Shown here one piece after another: positions 16,922 to 25,986 of a stretch of DNA of 64,000 nucleotides. The notes beneath the pieces are model-generated. The model was not told where the DNA came from. It did not search any database and saw only the letters and a list, made by a program, of their open reading frames with translations. The stretch covers positions 1-64,000 of the forward strand of contig JAKQKQ010000261.1 in NCBI GenBank assembly GCA_029560585.1. Reading direction: 5' to 3'. This DNA is from Verrucomicrobiota bacterium (GTDB taxonomy: Bacteria > Verrucomicrobiota > Verrucomicrobiia > JADLBR01). Positions within the stretch are counted from its first letter, which is position 1, and each line of letters opens with the position of its first letter. The position numbers and the translations under genes are program-made.

Positions 16922-18055
16922 TTACAGATTCGAGAATCGGAACGCGGTGGTGCTCTTGAACGTCTGGCCGGGGCGCAGGACGGTGGTGGGGAAGTTGGGT
17001 TTGTTGGGGGAATCGGGGAAGTGCTGTGTTTCGAGGCAGAAGCCGCCGTGGAGCGGGTAGGCGACGCCGCCCGGGCCGATGAGTTTTCCATTGAGGCCAT
17101 TGCCGGTGTAGAGCTGCACGCCGGGTTCGGTGGTCCACGCCTCCATCGTGCGCCCGGATTTCGGATCGGTGGCGCTCGCGGCTAACGCGAGGATCCCTCC
17201 GCCAGATCGGAGGACGAAGTTCTGGTCATAGCCGCTGGTCGTGGCGCGGAGGGCCTCGATGCGCGCGCCGATGGGCGCCGGCATTCGGAAATCGAGGGGT
17301 GTGTCCGCGACTGGGGCGATTGCCCCGGTGGGTATGTTGGCATCGTCGGCGGGCGTGTAGGCGTCCGCGGCGATGGTTAGGACGTGGGCGAGGACATCGC
17401 CCGATCCATGGAGGTTGAAATAGCTGTGGTTGGTCAGGTTGATGACCGTCGGTTTGTCGGTGGTTGCGGTGTAATCGAGGCGCAGCTCGTTATCCGTGGT
17501 TAGCGTGTAGGTGACTTCGGCGCGGAGATTGCCCGGATAACCCTCGTCGCCGTCAGGGCTCAGGAGCCAGAGGCGCACGGCGGCCGAGGTGCCATTGACT
17601 GGGAGGGCCCGGGCCTCCCAGTTGCGTTTGTGGAAACCCAGTTTGCCACCGTGGATATGGTTTTTTCCGGCATTGTTTGCCAACTGGTACTCGTTGCCGT
17701 CGAGGGCAAATCTCGCGCCGGAGATGCGGTTGGCAAATCGGCCGACGACGGCGCCGAAGCAGGGGTTGGGGGCCAGGTACGGGTCGAGCCTGTCGAAGCC
17801 GAGCACGATGTTGGCGGAGGCACCCTTGCGATCGGGGACGTGCAGTTCCGAAAGGATGGCGCCGTAGGTGATGACCTTGGCGGTGATCCCGCGACCGTTG
17901 GTCAGGACGAATTGACGGACCGCGGTGCCGTCTGGCATGGCGCCAAACGATCGTTCCTCGACGGTCGGCTTCGATGCGCCGGCATGGGCCTGTGCGGTGA
18001 TCGCGGATACTAGGATGATTCCTTGGATTATCGGGAAATAGCGGCGGCGTCTCAT
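16922..18055 (-). CDS. Secreted aldose 1-epimerase (galactose mutarotase)
   Basis: 377 residues with a signal peptide (RRRYFPIIQGIILVSAITAQAHA). Interconverts alpha and beta anomers of aldoses. Family motifs: GAILSELHVPDR, GRFANRISGARF, NHIHGGKLGFHKRNW, the catalytic His in NLTNHSYFNLHG and catalytic Glu in FCLETQHFPDSPN. Export suggests it works on sugars released outside the cytoplasm, consistent with the GH27 and GH42-like genes in this window. Divergent from the sulfatase at 18149. Confidence 0.92.
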   Translation of the reverse strand: MRRRRYFPIIQGIILVSAITAQAHAGASKPTVEERSFGAMPDGTAVRQFVLTNGRGITAKVITYGAILSELHVPDRKGASANIVLGFDRLDPYLAPNPCFGAVVGRFANRISGARFALDGNEYQLANNAGKNHIHGGKLGFHKRNWEARALPVNGTSAAVRLWLLSPDGDEGYPGNLRAEVTYTLTTDNELRLDYTATTDKPTVINLTNHSYFNLHGSGDVLAHVLTIAADAYTPADDANIPTGAIAPVADTPLDFRMPAPIGARIEALRATTSGYDQNFVLRSGGGILALAASATDPKSGRTMEAWTTEPGVQLYTGNGLNGKLIGPGGVAYPLHGGFCLETQHFPDSPNKPNFPTTVLRPGQTFKSTTAFRFSNL

Positions 18056-18148
18056 GGCTGAGCCTAGGGGGTCAATCGGTCTTGCGCAAAGCGCATTGAG
18101 CGTCGTGCGCTTGCATGGGGGGCCGAACGGGGCCAGTCTGGCGGCACG

Positions 18149-19564
18149 ATGAAGGCGTTGCGGATCCTCTCATTGGCAGGCCTGTGTGCGGTGTCGTGCG
18201 CGGTGGCGGAATCGAAGCCGAATCTGGTGTTCATCCTGGCCGATGATCTCGGCTACGGGGATCTGGGCTGCTACGGGCAGAAGCTGATCAAGACGCCGCG
18301 GCTGGATCGAATGGCGGCCGAAGGCCTGCGATTCACGCAGTTCTATGCGGGCGACACCGTGTGCGCGCCGTCGCGGTCGGTGCTGATGACGGGGCAGCAC
18401 ATGGGGCACACGTGGGTGCGCGGCAACGCAGGCGCAAAGAACCTCGAGGTCCAGACGCTGCGCGCGGAGGACCGCACCGTGGCGGAAGTCCTCAAAGGCG
18501 CGGGATACCGGACGGCCCTGATCGGGAAGTGGGGGCTTGGCGAACTGGGCTCTGTCGGCCATCCACTGAAGAAGGGGTTCGACTATTTCTTTGGGTATTT
18601 GAATCAGGGCCATGCGCACAACTACTATCCCGCATTTCTCTGGCGCAACGAGGAGATGGTGCGGCTGAAGAATGCCGTGGTGCCAGTGGGGGCGGAGATT
18701 TACGGTGCGCCCGGCGCCGGCTACGCGACGAATAAGGTCGAGTACAGCCACGACCTGATCGCGGCGGAGGGACTGAAATGGCTGAGGGAAAACAAGGATG
18801 GACCCTTCTTCCTGTATCTGGCCCTGACCATGCCGCACGCGAACAACGAGGCGACCAGGGCCCTGAAGAACGGGCAGGAGGTGCCCGATTACGGCGAGTA
18901 TGCGGGAAAAGACTGGCCAGACCCCGAGAAAGGTCAGGCGGCGATGATCACGCGCATGGATCGGGACGTCGGACGCGTGCTGGATCTGCTGAAGGAAATG
19001 GGGATCGCGGAAAAGACGCTGGTGATGTTCTGTTCGGACAACGGTCCGCACAAGGAGGGGGGACAGAACCCCGAGTTTTTCGATCCGAACGGCCCGCTGC
19101 GGGGCATAAAGCGCGATCTCTACGAGGGCGGGATTCGCGTGCCGGCGCTGGCGTGGTGGCCGGGGATCGTCAAGCCGGGCACCATATCGGATCACGTCGG
19201 GTATTTTGGCGACGTGATGGCCACGGCCGCCGAGATGGCGGGGGCCGCGTGTCCGCCGGGCACGGATAGCATCAGTTTCCTCCCGCTGTTGCGCGGTGAT
19301 GCGGCGGGACAGCAAAAGCACGCATATTTGTATTGGGAGTTCTACGAGGGCAAGGGAGGCTCGCAGGCCGTTCGGATGGGCGACTGGAAGGGCGTCCGCA
19401 AGCCGGGGCTCAGTGGGCCGATCGAGCTGTATGATCTTTCGAAGGACGTCGGGGAGGAGAATGATGTGGCGGCCGGGCATCCCGAAATCGTCGCCCGGAT
19501 CGAGGCGGCCATGAAGGAGGCACACGTGCCGTCGCCCAATTGGAGGTTCGGGCCGAGGCGCTGA
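18149..19564 (+). CDS. Secreted type I sulfatase
   Basis: 471 residues with a signal peptide. The alkaline-phosphatase-superfamily sulfatase core is clear: [14 protein letters not shown] (metal Asps), the formylglycine site Cys72 in [20 protein letters not shown], and [11 protein letters not shown]. The Cys must be oxidised to formylglycine by a maturase that is not in the window. Substrate unknown; most PVC homologs act on sulfated polysaccharides. Ends eight bases from the stop of the convergent AraC gene. Confidence 0.92.
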   Translation: MKALRILSLAGLCAVSCAVAESKPNLVFILADDLGYGDLGCYGQKLIKTPRLDRMAAEGLRFTQFYAGDTVCAPSRSVLMTGQHMGHTWVRGNAGAKNLEVQTLRAEDRTVAEVLKGAGYRTALIGKWGLGELGSVGHPLKKGFDYFFGYLNQGHAHNYYPAFLWRNEEMVRLKNAVVPVGAEIYGAPGAGYATNKVEYSHDLIAAEGLKWLRENKDGPFFLYLALTMPHANNEATRALKNGQEVPDYGEYAGKDWPDPEKGQAAMITRMDRDVGRVLDLLKEMGIAEKTLVMFCSDNGPHKEGGQNPEFFDPNGPLRGIKRDLYEGGIRVPALAWWPGIVKPGTISDHVGYFGDVMATAAEMAGAACPPGTDSISFLPLLRGDAAGQQKHAYLYWEFYEGKGGSQAVRMGDWKGVRKPGLSGPIELYDLSKDVGEENDVAAGHPEIVARIEAAMKEAHVPSPNWRFGPRR

Positions 19565-19571
19565 TCGCCCG

Positions 19572-20468
19572 CTATCTGGTGGCGGCGCCTCTCCTTGCCA
19601 TGGAGCCGGGTGTGATACCGAGGATCCTCTTGAAGGTGCGACCAAAACTGTAGACCGATCCGAACCCACACGCCTCCGCGACCTCCGTGATGCTGCCTTG
19701 GCCCTGCTGGAGTTGCAGCGCCGCGAGCCTGCATCGGGTTTCGCGCGCATATCGCCCCAGGCTGATCCCATACCGGCCGCGGAAGATGGCCCGGAGGTGA
19801 CTTTCCGAAATGCCCAGATCGCGCGCCATGCTGCCGAGCCGGGCAGGCGCGACGAGATGGGAGGCCAGCCACGCGTTGATCCTGATGAGGAGTTCCTGTG
19901 TGGCGGCGGGTGGGGGTGATTTGTCCGCGGGCGCGGTTCGCCGGAGCGCGAGCAGCAGAAGGGATACGTGCACGGAGAGACGCGCGGAACTCGACGCCGC
20001 CGTGTCGCGCGAATCCCATATGCGCAGGGCGTCCCCGAGGATCGCCCGCGATTCGCGCGTCATGTGGCCCGTGCTCGGTTTGTCGGTCCGGGCGTCCTGC
20101 GCCGGCAACTCGAAAGTGATGAATAGCCAACAGACCCTGCCCCTCGAAACGCCCTCGTACCGGTGCAGGCGGAGCGGGGGCACCAGAAGCATGGCGCCGG
20201 GCGTCAGGGGATGGGATGCCCCATCCACGAGAACGGTGCCGCGGCCGCGCAGCGCGATGATGAGCACCCACCGGTGATGGAAATGGGGCTGCAGCGTCCC
20301 GTCCTTCAACTCGGTCGCCGAGGCGCGCCGGAACAGCAGGATATTGTCCGGGATTTCCAGCGGGGGCCGCCTCCGCCCGGAGAAGTAATCCCTTGGGATC
20401 GACAGACGCCCGGCCGCTAGCGAGAGCGAGCCCAGCGTGGGGGCCAAGAAACGATTATGTATCGTCAT
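19572..20468 (-). CDS. AraC family transcriptional regulator
   Basis: 298 residues: an N-terminal cupin-like sensor (HFHHRWVLIIALRGRGTVLVDG, then LTPGAMLLVPPLRLHRYEG, seen in parts) and a C-terminal double helix-turn-helix (LGSMARDLGISESHLRAIF, and ITEVAEACGFGSVYSFGRTF). Divergently placed from the ROK-like/amino-sugar cluster with about 60 bases between starts, so it most likely controls that cluster in response to a sugar. Confidence 0.9.
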   Translation of the reverse strand: MTIHNRFLAPTLGSLSLAAGRLSIPRDYFSGRRRPPLEIPDNILLFRRASATELKDGTLQPHFHHRWVLIIALRGRGTVLVDGASHPLTPGAMLLVPPLRLHRYEGVSRGRVCWLFITFELPAQDARTDKPSTGHMTRESRAILGDALRIWDSRDTAASSSARLSVHVSLLLLALRRTAPADKSPPPAATQELLIRINAWLASHLVAPARLGSMARDLGISESHLRAIFRGRYGISLGRYARETRCRLAALQLQQGQGSITEVAEACGFGSVYSFGRTFKRILGITPGSMARRGAATR

Positions 20469-20529
20469 CGGTTATGTTAAAAGATTCGCCGCGGTGGGGA
20501 TGGCGTGTCAAGGCCTGTCGCGGGAATAT

Positions 20530-21897
20530 ATGGGGATGAGGTTTTCCGCGCCACTGGATCCGGGGTTTCTCCCCGCGGTGCTATTCAACCGGGAGTACGC
20601 CGCCCGCGCAAAGGCATCGGGGCAAGCCGAGCAACTCGTCATTGGCATCGAGCGCGAGGGCGGACTGGTCTCGCGGCACGAGGCGCGGGTGTTGCCCGGG
20701 GGGTCGCCGGAGACGCTGCGCTATGTCGAGCGTCTCGTGAAGACGTTGATCTGGGCGCGGGGGGGATGGCGCATCCACATCGGCGGGCCAGCAGAGATAG
20801 GGACGCACATTCGCGCGGCCTACGCGCCGGGCGGGGCGAGGGCGTTCGATGCGGACCTGATGTCGAAGGTCTACGAGAGGCCGGTCGAGGTGGTGGCCTG
20901 CGCCACCGGGGACGTGCCGGCCGCGCGCGAGATGGCGCAGGACGTGGGCGGCCATCTGGACGGTTGCCGGATCGGATTTGACCTCGGCGCGAGCGACTAC
21001 AAGGTGGCGGCCGTCAGGGAAGGAGAAGTCGTCTTCAGCGAGGAGTTTCCGTGGAACCCTCGGGCCGAGGCGGACCCGGCGTACCACTATGGGCACATCA
21101 ATAAGGGGCTGAAGGCCGCGGCGGCGCACCTGCCGAGGGTCGATGCCATTGGGGGGAGTTCGGCGGGAGTGATCGTGGGCAACAAGATCATGGTGGCCTC
21201 TCTGGTGAGATCGGTCCCGCCCGAGAAATTCGAGATGGCCAAGACCATGTTCCTGCGCCTGCGCGAGGAGTGGGGCGTGCCGCTCGTGGTGGCCAACGAT
21301 GGCGACGTGACCGCGCTGGCTGGGGCGATGTCGCTGGAGGAGGACGGCGTGCTTGGGGTGGCGATGGGCTCGAGCGAGGCGGCGGGTTTCATCGATCGGC
21401 AGGGCCACATCTTGGGTTGGCTCAACGAGCTGGCATTCGCGCCGGTCGATTTCAACCCGGAGGCCCCCTCCGAAGAATGGTCGGGCGACCGCGGCGTTGG
21501 CGCGCTGTATTTCTCGCAGCAGGCGGTCAACAAGCTCCTGCCCGCCGCGGGGATCGAACTTCCGGCGACGGTAGGCTTGCCGGAGCGCCTGAAAGAAGTG
21601 CAGGCACTCATGGCCAAGGGTGATCCTAGCGCCACGAAGATTTATGAGACGATAGGCGTGTATCTGGGCTACACCGTGGCGCACTACGCCGACTTCTACG
21701 ATTTCCAGCACATGCTCATCCTCGGCCGCGTGACGACGGGCGAGGGGGGAAACATCATCCTCGGTCGGGCCCGGGAAGTGCTGGAGGGTGAATTTCCGGA
21801 TCTGGTTGCGCGGGTTGCGCTCCACCTGCCCGATGAGAAAAGTCGGCGGGTGGGTCAGGCGGTCGCTGCCGCCAGCCTGCCGGAGATCGGGAGATAG
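20530..21897 (+). CDS. ROK/BadF-like sugar kinase
   Basis: About 455 residues. The ASKHA-type phosphate loop appears late, as RIGFDLGASDYKVAAV, and is followed by GGSSAGVIVGNKIMV and a likely catalytic Asp in VVANDGDVTALAGAM, then GVAMGSSEAAGFID. It lacks the zinc-binding CxCGxxGC motif of typical ROK kinases and has an N-terminal extension of roughly 140 residues before the loop. Start is uncertain: ATG 20500, 20530 and 20536 are all possible; the open frame runs back to 20437 inside araC. First gene of the amino-sugar cluster, four bases before the deacetylase gene. Confidence 0.7.
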   Translation: MGMRFSAPLDPGFLPAVLFNREYAARAKASGQAEQLVIGIEREGGLVSRHEARVLPGGSPETLRYVERLVKTLIWARGGWRIHIGGPAEIGTHIRAAYAPGGARAFDADLMSKVYERPVEVVACATGDVPAAREMAQDVGGHLDGCRIGFDLGASDYKVAAVREGEVVFSEEFPWNPRAEADPAYHYGHINKGLKAAAAHLPRVDAIGGSSAGVIVGNKIMVASLVRSVPPEKFEMAKTMFLRLREEWGVPLVVANDGDVTALAGAMSLEEDGVLGVAMGSSEAAGFIDRQGHILGWLNELAFAPVDFNPEAPSEEWSGDRGVGALYFSQQAVNKLLPAAGIELPATVGLPERLKEVQALMAKGDPSATKIYETIGVYLGYTVAHYADFYDFQHMLILGRVTTGEGGNIILGRAREVLEGEFPDLVARVALHLPDEKSRRVGQAVAAASLPEIGR

Positions 21898-21901
21898 GCT
21901 C

Positions 21902-22765
21902 ATGAAACTGCACAACAGCACGGCGGACGTTTTCATTCCGGACGGGGTTCCGGCCAAGGAGGGCCTGTCGCGGATCACGCACCTCGGCGTCGGGGCGCAC
22001 CAGGACGATCTGGAGTTCATGGCCTTCCACGGCATCACGGAATGCTTTCACAGCAAGGAGTCTTGGTTCGGCGGCATCACGTGCACGAATGGCGCCGGCA
22101 GTGCCCGGACGGGCGCCTATGCGGCCTTCAGCGATGAGGAGATGCGCGAGGTCCGCCGGAAAGAGCAGCGGGCGGCGGCGGTCGTCGGCCGGTATGGCGC
22201 CATGGTGCAACTGGATTATCCCAGCGGGGCGGTGAAGGATCCATCGGCCAAGGAATTGAAGGAGGACCTGAAGCAGTTGCTTGGCCAGATGCGGGCGACC
22301 GTGGTCTACACCCACAATCCGGCCGACAAACACGACACCCACGTGGGGGTGACCGTGGCCCTGATCCAGGCGCTGCGCGAGATGCCCGCGAATCGTCGGC
22401 CCGCCAAGGTATTTGGTTGCGAGGTGTGGCGCGATTTGGATTGGATGCCTGACGCCGAGAAAGTGACCCACGACGTGAGCGGCCACGGGCACCTCGCGGG
22501 CGCACTGAATGGCGTATTCGATTCCCAGATCGCCGGAGGCAAGCGCTACGACCTGGCCACCCTGGGGCGGCGGCGGTCGAACGCGACGTTTTTCGAGTCG
22601 CACGCCACGGATAAGTCGGAGGAGCTTTGCTACGCGATGGATCTGGCGCCTTTGGTCAAGGACCCGTCGCTGGATATCCTCGAATATGTCTGTGGTTTCA
22701 TTGCGCGCTTCGAATCGGACGTGCGCGCCCGGCTGGGAAAACGGCTGGGGCGCGGTTCCATTTGA
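21902..22765 (+). CDS. PIG-L/LmbE-type deacetylase
   Basis: 287 residues with the zinc-binding GAHQDDLE motif (family AHPDDE), and the second metal site in YTHNPADKHDTHVGV. PIG-L enzymes remove acetyl from N-acetylglucosamine-type groups. Adjacent to a sugar kinase and followed by aminotransferase, dehydrogenase and NagB genes, which suggests that an N-acetylated amino sugar is the substrate. ATG 21902 follows the kinase stop by four bases. Confidence 0.88.
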   Translation: MKLHNSTADVFIPDGVPAKEGLSRITHLGVGAHQDDLEFMAFHGITECFHSKESWFGGITCTNGAGSARTGAYAAFSDEEMREVRRKEQRAAAVVGRYGAMVQLDYPSGAVKDPSAKELKEDLKQLLGQMRATVVYTHNPADKHDTHVGVTVALIQALREMPANRRPAKVFGCEVWRDLDWMPDAEKVTHDVSGHGHLAGALNGVFDSQIAGGKRYDLATLGRRRSNATFFESHATDKSEELCYAMDLAPLVKDPSLDILEYVCGFIARFESDVRARLGKRLGRGSI

Positions 22766-22861
22766 TCGTGGCGGGACCCGGCATCAACCACCAAGATCTT
22801 GTGAGCAAGTAACCATCCTGTTAAAATTGACAGCAACCCAAAACTCAACCGGAGACAAAAC

Positions 22862-23986
22862 ATGAAAGTCGGTTTTTACGGTCACGTGCGCCAATACCAG
22901 AATATCCAGAAGGAGATCGACGCCAACATCCAGCGGGTCCTTCTGAGCGGCGAGTATGTTCAAGGCCCGATGCTCAAGCAGTTCGAGAAGGAGCTGGCCG
23001 AGTTTCACGGGACAAAGTTCGCGGTCGGCGTCGGCAATGGCACCGACGCGATCTGGCTCTCGCTGATGGCCCTCGGCATCGGGTCGGGCGACGAGGTCAT
23101 CACGCACCCGAACACGTTCTTTGCCACGGCCGAGGCCATCTGGATCGCCGGGGCGACGGCGGTGTTCGTGGATTGCGAGCCCCAGACCAAGTGCATCGAC
23201 CCGGCCAAGATCGAGGCGGCCATAACGCCCAAGACCAAGGCCATTATCCCCGTGCACCTGTATGGGCAATGCGCCGACATGCGGGCCATCAAGAAGATCG
23301 CGGACAAGCACAAGCTGCGCGTGATCGAAGACAACGCCCAGGCGATCGACGCGAGCGGCGACGGTTTCAAGATCGGCGAACTCAGCGACGCCGCCACGAC
23401 CAGCTTCATCATCCAGAAGAACCTCGGGACCTTCGGCGACAGCGGCGCGCTAGTGACCAACAACGCCGAGATGGACGCGCGCATCCGCCAGCTGCGCAAC
23501 CACGGCTCGAACAAGCGCAACGTCCACAGCTACGGTTTCAATAGCCGCCTCGATGATCTGCACGCCGGCATCCTGAGCGCGAAGCTCAAGCACATCCACG
23601 AGTGGAACGACCTTCGGATCAAGTGGGCGAGCCGATACACGGCGGGCCTCAAGGGCGCCAAGAATTTCACCCTGCCCTATGCCCGGCCCGGCTACCGGCA
23701 CGTCTTCCACCTCTACGCCATCGAGACCCGGAAACCGGAACAGCGCGACGCGCTGCTGGATTTCCTCGTCAAGAATGAGATCGACGCCAAGACCCATTAC
23801 TCGATCGCCATCCACAAGCAGGCGGGCTACCCTTGGGGCAAGGGCGCGCGCATCGTCGGGTCGGTCGAAAACGCCGAGCGCAACGCGGCGACCTGCATCA
23901 GCCTGCCGATGTTCCCCGAGCTCAAGGCGGAGGAAGTGGACTACGTCATCGCCAAGACCCTCGAGTGGGACAAGGCTCAGAAATAG
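22862..23986 (+). CDS. DegT/DnrJ/EryC1 sugar aminotransferase
   Basis: 374-residue PLP-dependent aminotransferase of the sugar-modifying class. Lys186 in IIQKNLGTFGDSGA forms the internal aldimine and Asp157 of VIEDNAQAID contacts the PLP ring nitrogen; GVGNGTDAIWLSL and NHGSNKRNVHSYGFNSRLDDLHA (in parts) are family segments. GGAG lies at good distance from ATG 22862. Members usually act on nucleotide or phosphate keto-sugars, working with a dehydrogenase such as the next gene, four bases downstream. Confidence 0.92.
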   Translation: MKVGFYGHVRQYQNIQKEIDANIQRVLLSGEYVQGPMLKQFEKELAEFHGTKFAVGVGNGTDAIWLSLMALGIGSGDEVITHPNTFFATAEAIWIAGATAVFVDCEPQTKCIDPAKIEAAITPKTKAIIPVHLYGQCADMRAIKKIADKHKLRVIEDNAQAIDASGDGFKIGELSDAATTSFIIQKNLGTFGDSGALVTNNAEMDARIRQLRNHGSNKRNVHSYGFNSRLDDLHAGILSAKLKHIHEWNDLRIKWASRYTAGLKGAKNFTLPYARPGYRHVFHLYAIETRKPEQRDALLDFLVKNEIDAKTHYSIAIHKQAGYPWGKGARIVGSVENAERNAATCISLPMFPELKAEEVDYVIAKTLEWDKAQK

Positions 23987-23990
23987 CAAC

Positions 23991-25082
23991 ATGAGCACCA
24001 AGTTCCGGGTCGTTGTCGTCGGCATGGGCAAGCGTGGCATGCACCACGCGACCACCTTCTTCGCCAACAAACGCTTTGAGCTCGTCGGCATCTGCGATAT
24101 CGATCAGGCGCGGCTGGATGCGGCCGCGCCGAAGCTGGGAAACCCGCAGACCGCCACCGATGCGGCAGCGCTGGCCAAGGCGACCAAGCCGGACGTGTTC
24201 TGCTTTTGCACGCTTCCGAATCTGCGGCTGCCACTGGTCGAACTGGGCATCGCGAGCGGGGCGAGGCTCATCGCGTTCGAGAAGCCGGTCGCGATGTCCA
24301 GCGCCGAGGGGCAGAAGATCAAGCGGGCCATCGACAGGGCCGGGACCAAAGCCGTCGTCAGCCACCAGCACCGCTACGGCGAGCACTACAAGAAGGTGAA
24401 AGAGATCGTCGCGAGTGGCGCCCTGGGCCGCGTGCACACCGTGTATGGAACGGCAACGGGTTGGGCGGCGCACATGCTGAGCCACCTGATCGATTACACC
24501 TGCTGGTTCAACGACTACGCGCCAGCGGCGTGGGCCATGGCGCAGGCGGCCGGCCGGGGGAAACTCGCCGACCTCCACACCTCGCCCGACTATGTGGCGG
24601 GTGTCGTCCACTTCCAGAATGGCGTGCGCGGCATCTACGACTGCGGCGCGGGCGCGCCTGACGTGCCCGAGGTCGACTGCAAGACCGAGCAGAAGCTGTG
24701 GTGGCGCAAGTGCCGCATGGGCGCGCAGGGAACGGAGGGTTTCGCCGAGGTCATCACGAATGGGGGCTGGCGGGCCGTGACCCGGCGCGATGGCTATCAG
24801 AGCGGGCCTGGCGCGATGGACTATGTCGAGGACATGCCACCCTATATCCAGCAGATGGCCGATTGGCTCGACGACGATAAGCGCGTCCATCCGTGCGCGT
24901 TCGCCCATGCCTATCAGGGCTTCGAGATCATGGCGGCCCTCTATCGTTCGGCGGCCGAGGGCGGCCAGGTGTCTATCCCCCTCGAGACGGGCGTGGATGA
25001 GATCGCGCTCCTGAAAGACAAGGTGCCCCCGCGCAAGGTTTTGTTCTCGATCCCAGAAAGCGCCAAGGAATATCCGGCCTAG
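23991..25082 (+). CDS. Gfo/Idh/MocA family sugar dehydrogenase
   Basis: 363 residues, cytoplasmic (no signal). Rossmann start VVVVGMGKRGMHHA, the EKP motif in AFEKPVAMS, and the catalytic region HMLSHLIDYTCWF. Together with the preceding aminotransferase it resembles the dehydrogenase/transaminase pairs that make 3-amino sugars (for example GnnA/GnnB or NtdC/NtdA), but the direction here, synthesis or breakdown, cannot be read from sequence. Confidence 0.9.
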   Translation: MSTKFRVVVVGMGKRGMHHATTFFANKRFELVGICDIDQARLDAAAPKLGNPQTATDAAALAKATKPDVFCFCTLPNLRLPLVELGIASGARLIAFEKPVAMSSAEGQKIKRAIDRAGTKAVVSHQHRYGEHYKKVKEIVASGALGRVHTVYGTATGWAAHMLSHLIDYTCWFNDYAPAAWAMAQAAGRGKLADLHTSPDYVAGVVHFQNGVRGIYDCGAGAPDVPEVDCKTEQKLWWRKCRMGAQGTEGFAEVITNGGWRAVTRRDGYQSGPGAMDYVEDMPPYIQQMADWLDDDKRVHPCAFAHAYQGFEIMAALYRSAAEGGQVSIPLETGVDEIALLKDKVPPRKVLFSIPESAKEYPA

Positions 25083-25134
25083 GATTCTGTCCCTCCCCTC
25101 GGATCGACGGACCCTTCGCAGAATCGCTTCCCAG

Positions 25135-25941
25135 ATGGAAGTCATCATACGTCCCAACGAAGGCGCCGCCAGCGAACTGGTTGCCAAACTCATCGCGCGC
25201 AAACTGCGGGCGCGCCCGCAGCTGGTCCTGGGTCTGGCGACGGGGCGCACGATGGAGCATGTCTACGACCATCTGTCGCGCCTTCACCGAGAGGAGGGCC
25301 TAGACTTCTCGCTGTGCCGGACGTTCAACCTTGACGAGTACATCGGCCTTTCGCCCGATGACCCGCATTCGTACCGGTATTACATGAACGAGAGGCTGTT
25401 CGGGCGTGTGAATATAGATCTGCGCAACACGCATTTGCCGAGTGGTCTGGCGCCCGACCTCAGGGCCGAATGCCAACACTACGAGGACCTGATCCGCGAC
25501 TGCGGAGGGATCGACCTGCAGCTGCTCGGCATCGGACGCAGCGGCCACATCGGTTTCAACGAGCCTCTGTCCGCCCTCCGCTCGCGCACGCGGGACAAGG
25601 CGCTGACGCCCGAGACGATTGCGCAGAACGCACCGATGTTCGGTGACGATCCCGCCCGGGTGCCAAGGCGCGCCATCACGATGGGCGTTGGCACGATCCT
25701 TGAGAGCGGCCGGTGCATCGTGCTCGCCACAGGTGCGGGGAAGGCGGACATCGTCGCCCAGGCCGTGGAGGGGCCGATCACTTCCGCGATCACCGCCTCG
25801 GCCCTGCAATTGCACGCCCGCTGCACGGTCGTGGTGGACGAGGCCGCCGCGGGCGGGCTCAAGGGCACCGAGTATTACCGTTGGATATTTGAGAACGAGC
25901 CGGAATGGCAGGAGTTCCGAGGCCAGAATGGCCGTGACTGA
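25135..25941 (+). CDS. nagB: Glucosamine-6-phosphate deaminase family protein
   Basis: 268 residues; converts glucosamine 6-phosphate to fructose 6-phosphate and ammonia. Seen: LGLATGRT (phosphate loop), Asp67 in FNLDEY, GIGRSGHIGFNEP with the ring-opening His138 and Glu143, SRTRDKALT, and ITMGVGTI. The residue before the Gly-His is Ser136 where well-known enzymes have Asp or Asn. Ends the amino-sugar cluster; the hydrolase gene starts 45 bases on. Confidence 0.9.
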   Translation: MEVIIRPNEGAASELVAKLIARKLRARPQLVLGLATGRTMEHVYDHLSRLHREEGLDFSLCRTFNLDEYIGLSPDDPHSYRYYMNERLFGRVNIDLRNTHLPSGLAPDLRAECQHYEDLIRDCGGIDLQLLGIGRSGHIGFNEPLSALRSRTRDKALTPETIAQNAPMFGDDPARVPRRAITMGVGTILESGRCIVLATGAGKADIVAQAVEGPITSAITASALQLHARCTVVVDEAAAGGLKGTEYYRWIFENEPEWQEFRGQNGRD

Positions 25942-25986
25942 AAATCCGGGCTGTTCCACAGTCCGGGGCAGATCGGAGGGCGATCC

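Noticed and set aside
18170-19771. 533-codon minus-strand open frame
   Set aside because: Antisense shadow of the sulfatase at 18149, composed of Arg/His/Pro-rich sequence with no motif.
22827-22832. TTGACA as a -35 box before the DegT gene
   Set aside because: No acceptable -10 hexamer at the right distance; the AT-rich leader alone does not establish a promoter.
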